Source: JAEUMW01 sp039807745 (GTDB lineage Bacteria > Pseudomonadota > Gammaproteobacteria > Burkholderiales > JAEUMW01). Taken from it: DNA of 20,353 nucleotides. Under the pieces are notes generated by a model. The model saw only the letters and a list, made by a program, of their open reading frames with translations. It did not search any database and was not told the DNA's origin. Made by a program: the position numbers and the translations under genes. The DNA is taken from contig JBDHRV010000058.1 of assembly GCA_039807745.1 (NCBI GenBank), forward strand, positions 1 through 20,353, read 5' to 3'. Below, in pieces: positions 8,105 to 14,704 of this stretch. Every line of letters begins with the position of its first letter. Position 1 is the first letter of the stretch.

Positions 8105-10384
8105 TTGTTACGCCATCGCCTGCATCATCCGAAGCGGATTATCTTCCAAGTCGATCTCCCGCGCTACTCGGCAGTGAAAGCCAATACCAAAGCGGCGTTC
8201 GGCCTCCTGGGCTTTCTCGGGCTCGTCTTCGGCCTCACCGTGGTCGGCGGGTGGGCGTTCCATTACGACCTCGACCCCGAGAACAAGCAGCGCGTCGCCG
8301 AGATGTTCGCGGCGCGCGCGCAACTCGCTGTCGGGCTCGGCGTGCTGGTCACGGGTGCGCTGGCCGTTGCCTTCCTCGTCGCCTACAACGTCTACGTGCG
8401 CGGTGCGCTAAAGGTCGCCGAGGCGATGCACATCATGCTCAAGGCAAATCCCGGGCACCGCATCGAAGTCGCCGGGCCGGCCGAGGTCCAGCTGCTGGCA
8501 CGGTCGGCCAACGCGCTCGCGGAGCACAGCCAGGCGCTGGCGCGCAATCTGGAGACCAAGGTCGCGCAGGCAAAATCTTCCGTGGAGGAGGAGAAGCACC
8601 GTCTCGCGGCGCTCATGTCGGAACTGTCGCAGGGTGTCCTCGTATGCAATATAGATGGGCGCATCCTGCTCTACAACGAAAGCGCGCGCCTGGCATTTGG
8701 CGCCGGCGGCAACGGCCACGGTCCGGGACCGGCGTCCGGCTCGCTCATCGGGCTGGGCCGCTCCATCTTCACGCTCGTCGATCGCAGCCTGCTCGCCCAT
8801 GCGCTGGAGACGGTGGAGTCACGGCTCGAACGAAGCGAAGCGGACCTCAACGCGCAGTTCGTCACCACCACGCGCGCGGGCCAGCTGATCCGCGTGCAGA
8901 CGGCGCCAGTGCTGGTTGCCGAGGAATCGTCGGCGGGCGAGGATCGCGCTGCGTCGGATGCCGCCCGTGGCGGGCGTGCGAAGGTCACGGGTTTCGTGAT
9001 GATGCTGGAGAACATCACCCGCAGCTTCGAGCGCGACACCACGCGCGACCTGCTGCTGCAGTCGTTCACCGAGGCAAGCCGCGCCTCGCTCGCGAGCATC
9101 CGCGCCGCCGTGGAGACGCTGACCCAGTATCCGGACTGCAAGCCGCACGAGCGCGACCGCTTCATCCGGGTGATCCGGGAAGAGGTGAGCCAGTTGAGCG
9201 GCAGGCTCGAGCAGACCACCGCCGACTACGCGTCCGCATTGAAGACGCGCTGGCCGCTCGAGGAGATGCTGGGCACCGACGTGATCGAAGCGCTGCGGCG
9301 TCAGATCGAAAGCCGGCTCGGACTCGCCACCAAGGCCGAGAATCTCGACGACGCCCTCTGGATCAAGGCCGACAGCTACACGCTGATGCAGGCCCTGACC
9401 TACCTCGCCGGCCGCCTGAAGGAGGAATTCAAGATCCGCGAGTTGCGCTTCAACCTGTCCGCCAACGGTCGTTTCGCCGAGCTCGACCTCATGTGGTCGG
9501 GTCCGACGATCTCTCAGCAGACCGTGTACGACTGGGAGATGGATGCAATGCATGCCGGCGGCGAATACAGTCCGCTCACGCTGCGCGACGTGACCGAGCG
9601 CCACGACGCCGAGACCGTGTTCATCCTCGACAAGGTGAAACAGCAGGCGGTCTTTCGGCTGCTCCTGCCGCTCGCGAAGCCCGTGCAGCCCGTGCTCGGG
9701 GTGCCGCGGCTGTACGGCGAGAGCCGACCGGAGTTCTACGACTTCGACCTCTTCGACCAGAGCAGCCAGTCGCCCGAGCATGACAATGTCCCGCTCACGA
9801 TGCTGAGCTACACGGTGATCGACACCGAGACCACCGGGCTCGATCCGTCGGGCGGCGACGAGATCGTCGCGCTCGGCGCCGTGCGCATCGTGAACAACCG
9901 TCTGCTGCGCTACGAGACCTACGAACAGCTCGTCGACCCGAAGCGGCTCATAGGCACGATGTCGGAAACCATCCACGGCATCTCGCAGGAGATGCTGCGC
10001 GGCCAACCGGCCATCGAGGAGGTGCTGCCGCAGTTTCACGAGTTCTGCGCCGACACCGTTCTGGTCGGTCACAACATGGCATTCGACATGCGCTTCCTGC
10101 AGTTGAAGGAAGCCGGTAGCGGGGTTCGATTCACGCAACCCGTGCTCGATACGCTGCTCTTGTCCGAAGTGCTGCACCCCAACCAGCCGTCGCACGCGCT
10201 GGAAGCGAGCGCGGAACGGCTGGGGGTCACCGTCGTGGCAAGGCACACGGCCCTGGGCGATGCGCTCGTGACAGGAGAAGTCTTCCTGCGCATGATCCCA
10301 TTGCTGGAAGCGCGCGGCATTCACACCCTGGGAGATGCGCGCGAGGCATCGCAGAAAACCTTGCATGCGCGAGTGGAATACTGA
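8105..10384 (+). CDS. Membrane-bound degenerate histidine-kinase-like sensor fused to a DEDDh 3'-5' exonuclease (DnaQ-like)
   Basis: A 759-residue fusion. Two transmembrane segments (about 28-50 and 73-98) are followed by a HAMP-like linker, a coiled coil (about 140-170) and a PAS domain (about 170-310). A HisKA-like helix follows at 318-375 (TEASRASLASIRAAVETL), where the phospho-accepting His of the usual SHELRTPL pattern is Glu323. The next 150 residues look like an ATPase domain without its N, G1 and G2 boxes. The C-terminal exonuclease (about 565-735) is intact: D573 and E575 (VIDTETTG), HNMAFD with D661, then H714 and D719. Kinase activity is therefore unlikely, but nuclease activity is likely, perhaps controlled by the sensor. 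The TTG start at 8105 is uncertain; the GTG at 8174, just before the first membrane segment, is an alternative. It is followed within 3-21 nt by the DUF294 gene and diverges from yjcH-actP. Confidence 0.9.
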   Translation: MLRHRLHHPKRIIFQVDLPRYSAVKANTKAAFGLLGFLGLVFGLTVVGGWAFHYDLDPENKQRVAEMFAARAQLAVGLGVLVTGALAVAFLVAYNVYVRGALKVAEAMHIMLKANPGHRIEVAGPAEVQLLARSANALAEHSQALARNLETKVAQAKSSVEEEKHRLAALMSELSQGVLVCNIDGRILLYNESARLAFGAGGNGHGPGPASGSLIGLGRSIFTLVDRSLLAHALETVESRLERSEADLNAQFVTTTRAGQLIRVQTAPVLVAEESSAGEDRAASDAARGGRAKVTGFVMMLENITRSFERDTTRDLLLQSFTEASRASLASIRAAVETLTQYPDCKPHERDRFIRVIREEVSQLSGRLEQTTADYASALKTRWPLEEMLGTDVIEALRRQIESRLGLATKAENLDDALWIKADSYTLMQALTYLAGRLKEEFKIRELRFNLSANGRFAELDLMWSGPTISQQTVYDWEMDAMHAGGEYSPLTLRDVTERHDAETVFILDKVKQQAVFRLLLPLAKPVQPVLGVPRLYGESRPEFYDFDLFDQSSQSPEHDNVPLTMLSYTVIDTETTGLDPSGGDEIVALGAVRIVNNRLLRYETYEQLVDPKRLIGTMSETIHGISQEMLRGQPAIEEVLPQFHEFCADTVLVGHNMAFDMRFLQLKEAGSGVRFTQPVLDTLLLSEVLHPNQPSHALEASAERLGVTVVARHTALGDALVTGEVFLRMIPLLEARGIHTLGDAREASQKTLHARVEY

Positions 10385-10386
10385 GA

Positions 10387-11874
10387 TTGCGCGGGAACCT
10401 CAAAGTGAAGAGAGACGAGCCGGCCAGTGCGCCGGGCGGCGATGCGGATCCGCATTCGATGTACAGCCCGCTGTCGCGCGTCATCAATCGCGCGCCGCTA
10501 ACGTGCCCGCCGGATCTCAGCGTCCGCGAGGTGCTCGGCCGCATCAACGCCAACAAGGTCGGCTCGATGGTGATCGCCGACCCCGCGACGCGCAAGCCGA
10601 TCGGCATCTTCACCCTGCGCGACCTGCTGCAGCGCGTGGCCCTGCCGGAGTATGACCTCGACCGCCGCATCGACGAGGTGATGACGCACCGGCTCGTGAC
10701 CCTGCCGCCGGAAGCCTCCGCCTATCAGGCAGCACTGGCCATGGCGCGCAGCGGACTGCGCCATCTGCTGGTGGTGGACGGCGAGCATCTGATCGGCGTC
10801 GTTTCGCAGAACGACCTCTTCAATCTGCAGCGCATCGGCGTGCGGGAGATCAGTGCGGACATCCGCGATGCGACGAGCGTCGAGGCGCTGGCGCGCTCCG
10901 CCAGGGACATCCGCCAGCTCGCCGAGCGCATGCTGCGCCAGGGCACGGGCGCGGAAACGCTGACCCAGCTCATCTCGACGCTGAACGATCTGCTCACGAT
11001 TCGCGTCATCGAGCTGCTCGCGCCCGGGTTCGACGTGGCCTCGGTGCCGATGTGCTGGATCGCGCTGGGTTCGGAGGGACGTTTCGAGCAGACGCTCAGC
11101 ACGGACCAGGATAACGGCATCATCTTCGAACCCGCGACCGGAGAAGAGGCGGAGGCCGTCCGCAGCCGCCTGCTCCCGTTTGCGCAAGCCGTGAACAAGG
11201 CGCTCGACACGTGCGGCTTTCCCCTCTGCCGCGGCGACATCATGGCCGGCAACCCGCAGTGGTGCCTGAGCTTCGACGAGTGGAAGACAAAGTTCACCGA
11301 CTGGATCGTGAGCCCGACGCCCGAGGCGCTGCTCAATGCCACGATCTTTTTCGACTTCCGCCCGCTGTACGGCGCGGAGTCGCTCGCCGAACGGCTGCGC
11401 GAATGGCTGATGCGCGTGGCGCCGACGAATGCCATGTTCCTCGTGCACGCGGCGGGCAACGCGCTCACCTGCCGTCCGCCGCTCGGCAAGATCCGTGACT
11501 TCGTTCTCGACGACAGCGACAAGGATTTCCCGCACACCATCAATCTCAAGATGTACGGCTCGCGACCCTTCGTCGACGCGGCGCGGGTCTTCTCGCTCAT
11601 CTACGGTGTGCACCACACGAACACCGCGGAGCGGCTGCGCGGGGTGGGAGACCGGATCGGTCTCGTGGGCGACGATCTCGGGGCAGTGCTGAACGGCTTC
11701 TACTTCATCCACATGCTGCGGCTGCGGCGACAGATCAACCCCGCCACGCCGCCCGGCGGCGCGAACCGCGTCGATCCCTACTCCCTCAACGAGATGGACC
11801 GCCGCATGCTGAAGGAAGCATTCAAGCAGGTGCGCAAGCTGCAAGTGAAGCTCGCGCTGCGCTACGGGTTGTGA
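10387..11874 (+). CDS. CBS-domain pair plus DUF294 nucleotidyltransferase-like protein
   Basis: A 495-residue cytoplasmic protein. Two CBS domains (about 28-150), which typically bind adenine nucleotides, precede a GlnD/GlnE-like nucleotidyltransferase fold with GSEGR at 228-232 and the metal-binding DQD at 240-242 (STDQDNGIIF). A C-terminal DUF294 helical domain follows (about 330-495). The cyclic-nucleotide-binding domain found at the N-terminus of many relatives is missing. What is nucleotidylated, if anything, is unknown. The TTG at 10387 is 2 nt after the exonuclease stop; the GTG at 10405, preceded by GGGAA at good spacing, is an equally likely start. Tight spacing indicates an operon with the exonuclease fusion. 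The gene ends 21 bp from a convergent gene. Confidence 0.92.
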   Translation: MRGNLKVKRDEPASAPGGDADPHSMYSPLSRVINRAPLTCPPDLSVREVLGRINANKVGSMVIADPATRKPIGIFTLRDLLQRVALPEYDLDRRIDEVMTHRLVTLPPEASAYQAALAMARSGLRHLLVVDGEHLIGVVSQNDLFNLQRIGVREISADIRDATSVEALARSARDIRQLAERMLRQGTGAETLTQLISTLNDLLTIRVIELLAPGFDVASVPMCWIALGSEGRFEQTLSTDQDNGIIFEPATGEEAEAVRSRLLPFAQAVNKALDTCGFPLCRGDIMAGNPQWCLSFDEWKTKFTDWIVSPTPEALLNATIFFDFRPLYGAESLAERLREWLMRVAPTNAMFLVHAAGNALTCRPPLGKIRDFVLDDSDKDFPHTINLKMYGSRPFVDAARVFSLIYGVHHTNTAERLRGVGDRIGLVGDDLGAVLNGFYFIHMLRLRRQINPATPPGGANRVDPYSLNEMDRRMLKEAFKQVRKLQVKLALRYGL

Positions 11875-11895
11875 ATCCCCAGTGCCGGCCCGGAG

Positions 11896-12405
11896 TCAGT
11901 CCGCTTCGAGCGGGGCGAGCGGCCGAGCGGGAGAACCGATGACCGTCACGCCGGGATCGACGTCGCCGAGGACGACCGAGTTCGCACCGATCCGGGCACC
12001 GTCCCCGATTCTCACCGACCCCAGCACCACCGCGCCGGAACCGATGAACACATCGGCGCCAATGTTCGCGTGCCGATCATGCGCATCCCACGACCGTGCC
12101 CCGACGACGACACCCGACATGATCACCGAACGCGGGCCGACGACGGCGGTCTCGCCGATGACCACGCCGGTCGCGTGCGGAATGCTGACGCTTGGATGGA
12201 TGTTGGCGCGCGGGTCGATGTCCGAGTTCGTCAGCACTTTCGACAGCCAATAGACCGACTTCGCGAGCGGCCAACCCACCACCGGCATCGCGCTGAGCCT
12301 ATGGGCGACGAGATGCAGGCGCACGGCGAGCCTGACGGGGGATTTCCTCTCTCGGGAGGTTCGCGGCGCATGGTCGCGGGATGGAGAAAAGTGGCGCTTC
12401 CACAT
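11896..12405 (-). CDS. Short serine O-acetyltransferase-like hexapeptide-repeat acyltransferase
   Basis: A 169-residue left-handed beta-helix acyltransferase. The N-terminal third is helical (SPVRLAVRLHLVAHRLSAMP..AKSVYWLSKVL). Hexapeptide repeats follow (SDIDPRANIHPSVSI, HATGVVIGETAVVG, ANIGADVFIGSGAVVLG, VRIGDGARIGANSVVLGDV) and it ends GVTVIGSPARPL. The HATGVVIGE tract carries the catalytic His of serine acetyltransferases, but the residue before it is Pro where CysE has Asp, and the long CysE N-terminal domain is absent. It could make O-acetylserine for cysteine synthesis or acetylate a sugar or other small molecule. The ATG at 12405 is preceded by GGGAG and AGGA. It converges on the DUF294 gene. 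Confidence 0.82.
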   Translation of the reverse strand: MWKRHFSPSRDHAPRTSRERKSPVRLAVRLHLVAHRLSAMPVVGWPLAKSVYWLSKVLTNSDIDPRANIHPSVSIPHATGVVIGETAVVGPRSVIMSGVVVGARSWDAHDRHANIGADVFIGSGAVVLGSVRIGDGARIGANSVVLGDVDPGVTVIGSPARPLAPLEAD

Positions 12406-12777
12406 GGGTCCTGGCTCCCAACAAGAAGAGACACGAGCGCTCGAATTCCGCCTCCTCCTTCCGGAGTGGCAGTCGTCCCGTCGCGACTGCGACCCAAGCC
12501 AGCCAATGGCCTGCTGGCGTTGAGATCGAGCCGTTCCGGCGCAAAGCCCGACTCGCGAGGAGCGTCGTTCTGTTTGTTGGGCTGGATATCCTCGCGAGCA
12601 GCGCACCCTCCGGGGGCAGCGCTGCCAGCGGGAGTTCGGTCTGGAGATTCCTTGGCGAAGACGACGGCGGGACGATGAATCCGAGACGCCTGCCGTTCGC
12701 CCTACGACGCGGGTTCCCAGTTTCCCGAAAGGCGGAAAGTAGCATCGCCTCCCGCCGTGGTCAAGCGGGAAAGCGCG
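12406..12777. other. Intergenic region with a paired palindrome
   Basis: This 372-bp gap separates ssb from the acetyltransferase gene, both on the minus strand. No coding region is convincing in any frame. A weak hairpin (TCCCGC/GCGGGA) lies just past the ssb stop but has no T-run. The notable content is the inverted repeat at 12552-12598, listed separately. Confidence 0.5.
12552..12598. repeat. Perfect 10-bp inverted repeat containing two CTCGCGAG palindromes
   Basis: The left arm CTCGCGAGGA (12552-12561) and the right arm TCCTCGCGAG (12589-12598) are exact reverse complements separated by 27 nt. Each arm also contains the self-palindromic octamer CTCGCGAG. The pair lies about 150-190 nt upstream of the acetyltransferase start. 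It could be a two-site operator or a hairpin; function is inferred only from position. Confidence 0.55.
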
Positions 12778-13233
12778 TTAGAACGGGATGTCGTCGTCGA
12801 TGTCGTCGAAGCTCGTGCCGGACTTGCGCTGCGCGGCGGGACGCGGTGCCGGCGCCGCGCCGGGTCCGGGTTCACGATCCATCGGCGCATCCGCACCCCC
12901 CGCGCGCGAGCCGAGCATCTGCATGCGGTCGGCCACGATCTCCGTGGTGTAGCGCTCCTGGCCTTCCTTGTCGGTCCACTTGCGGGTCTGCAGGCGCCCT
13001 TCGATGTAGATCTGCGAACCCTTTCGCAGGTACTGCCCCGCGATCTCCGCCGTCTTGCCGAAGATGACGATGCGGTGCCATTCGGTCTTCTCCTGGCGCT
13101 CGCCGTTCTTGTCCTTCCACTGGTCGGTGGTGGCGAGGCTCAGGTTGACCATGGCATCGCCGCTGGGCATGTAGCGGGTTTCCGGGTCGCGCCCGACGTT
13201 GCCGATGAGGATCACCTTGTTCACAGATGCCAT
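12778..13233 (-). CDS. ssb: Single-stranded DNA-binding protein SSB
   Basis: A 151-residue SSB that coats single-stranded DNA in replication, recombination and repair. The OB fold opens with MASVNKVILIGNVGRDPETR and continues through TTDQWKDKNGERQEKTEWHR, KGSQIYIEGRLQTRKWTDK and RYTTEIVADRMQMLG. A Gly/Pro/Ala-rich disordered linker (about 112-140) leads to the acidic interaction tip DDIDDDIPF. The start codon at 13233 lies 2 nt after the stop of the MFS gene, so translation is probably coupled. No convincing terminator follows. Confidence 0.98.
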   Translation of the reverse strand: MASVNKVILIGNVGRDPETRYMPSGDAMVNLSLATTDQWKDKNGERQEKTEWHRIVIFGKTAEIAGQYLRKGSQIYIEGRLQTRKWTDKEGQERYTTEIVADRMQMLGSRAGGADAPMDREPGPGAAPAPRPAAQRKSGTSFDDIDDDIPF

Positions 13234-13235
13234 GA

Positions 13236-14594
13236 TCAGTTCTCCGCTGAAAGCATGCGGCGCACACACGCCTCGTCGAAGCTGCGCGCATCCACTTTGA
13301 GATAAGCCACCCCTTCGCCCGCCTTCACGAGTGCTTCGCGCACGCCGGGCAGGTCGGCCAGCCGGCGGGCGAGACCGGCCGCCCGCGATTCGTCCATGCA
13401 CGGTACCTTGAACCTGCGCGTGCGGACCTGGGACGGGTCCTTCATGCCGATCGCCACGGCGAGCCACGAGAGCGTGAGCAAGCCACCGAAGGCGAACACC
13501 GCGGCGCCGCCGAAGTGCTGCGAGATGAAACCGCCCAGGGTGGCGCCCATGAAGGTGCCCAGGAACTGCAGGCTGGAGAACACTCCCAGGGCGGTGCCCT
13601 TCGCGCTGGCCGGCGCTGCCTTCGAGACGAGAGAAGGCAGCATCGCTTCCAGCAGATTGAAGCCGGTGAAGAACACGAGCAACGCCACGGCGATGCTCCA
13701 GAGCGACCCGATACCAAGCGCGATGAGCAACTGCGCGACGAGCAGGATCGTGATGCCGCCGAGGAACACGATCTTCCCGTGGCCGCGCCGCTCGCCCAGG
13801 ACCATCGCCGGCAGCATGAGCAGGAAACCGAGGCACACCACCGGCAGGTAGATCTCCCACGTCTGCGACGCCGGCAGGCCCGCATCGAGCAGCGAATGCG
13901 GGATCACCACCCACAGCGCCATGAGCGCCGCATGCACGGCGAAGATGCCGTAGTTCAGGCGTGCGAGTTCCGGATCGAGCAGCACCTCGCGAAACTTCGC
14001 GGGCTCCACGTCGCGGTCGTGCGCAAGCTGACCGGGGGCCGGGTCCGGCACCACGAACTTCGCGATCAGAATGCCGCCCAATGCGAGCACCCCGGTGACG
14101 GCGAAAATGCCGGGCACACCGATCCACCCGTCGAGCACGGGGCCCAACACCATCGACAGCGCGAACACGATGCCGATGGTCATGCCGATGAGCGCCATCG
14201 ACTTGGTGCGGTGCTCCTCGCGCGTGAGATCCGCCGCCAGCGCCACCACCGCGGCCGAGATGGCTCCGGCACCCTGGATCGCGCGCCCGAGGATGACGAC
14301 CCAGATGTTGGGCGCGATGGCGGCGATGAAGCTGCCGGCAGCGAACAGCAGCAGTCCGCCGTAGATGACACGCTTGCGACCGATGCGGTCCGACAGCCAG
14401 CCGAAGGGAATCTGGAAGACGGCCTGCGTCAGGCCGTAGGCGCCGATGGCAAGCCCCACCAGCGTGAGGTCCGACCCGCCCGGCAGGTGCTGCGCGTATA
14501 TCGCGAACACCGGCAGGATGATGAAGAGACCGAGGAGGCGAAGCCCCGAAAGCGAAGCCAGGCTCATGCTGGCGCGCCACTCGAGACGGTTCAT
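13236..14594 (-). CDS. YajR-like major facilitator superfamily transporter
   Basis: A 452-residue MFS transporter with 12 predicted membrane segments. The first opens with SGLRLLGLFIILPVFAIYA, and the MFS loop motif between segments 2 and 3 reads GWLSDRIGRKRVI. A soluble C-terminal domain of about 65 residues (LADLPGVREALVKAGEGVAYLKVD...) resembles the ferredoxin-like YAM domain of YajR. The substrate is unknown. I start it at 14594 (MNRLEWRASMSLASL), matching the usual N-terminus of the family; 14567 is the alternative. It sits between divergent uvrA and downstream ssb, an arrangement also known in Pseudomonas. It probably co-transcribes with ssb. Confidence 0.92.
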   Translation of the reverse strand: MNRLEWRASMSLASLSGLRLLGLFIILPVFAIYAQHLPGGSDLTLVGLAIGAYGLTQAVFQIPFGWLSDRIGRKRVIYGGLLLFAAGSFIAAIAPNIWVVILGRAIQGAGAISAAVVALAADLTREEHRTKSMALIGMTIGIVFALSMVLGPVLDGWIGVPGIFAVTGVLALGGILIAKFVVPDPAPGQLAHDRDVEPAKFREVLLDPELARLNYGIFAVHAALMALWVVIPHSLLDAGLPASQTWEIYLPVVCLGFLLMLPAMVLGERRGHGKIVFLGGITILLVAQLLIALGIGSLWSIAVALLVFFTGFNLLEAMLPSLVSKAAPASAKGTALGVFSSLQFLGTFMGATLGGFISQHFGGAAVFAFGGLLTLSWLAVAIGMKDPSQVRTRRFKVPCMDESRAAGLARRLADLPGVREALVKAGEGVAYLKVDARSFDEACVRRMLSAEN

Positions 14595-14646
14595 GCGGCT
14601 GCTGGGCGACACCGGAGCGGGTGGGGAAAGGGGCCGAAAGGCGGTG

Positions 14647-14676
14647 TTGGGAACGGTGTTTGGATTTGGTTATAGT
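14647..14676 (+). promoter_or_regulatory. Candidate sigma-70 promoter for uvrA
   Basis: TTGGGA (14647-14652) and TATAGT (14671-14676) are separated by 18 bp and match the -35 and -10 consensus at 4/6 and 5/6 positions, about 29 nt before the uvrA start. No CTGT-N8-ACAG LexA box is visible in the 110-bp uvrA/MFS gap. Confidence 0.55.
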
Positions 14677-14704
14677 AGCAGGTTGCCTAGACGACGAGTA
14701 GCGC

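Noticed and set aside
12741..12777. Terminator after ssb
   Set aside because: A 6-bp TCCCGC/GCGGGA stem is present but no T-run follows it on the minus strand.
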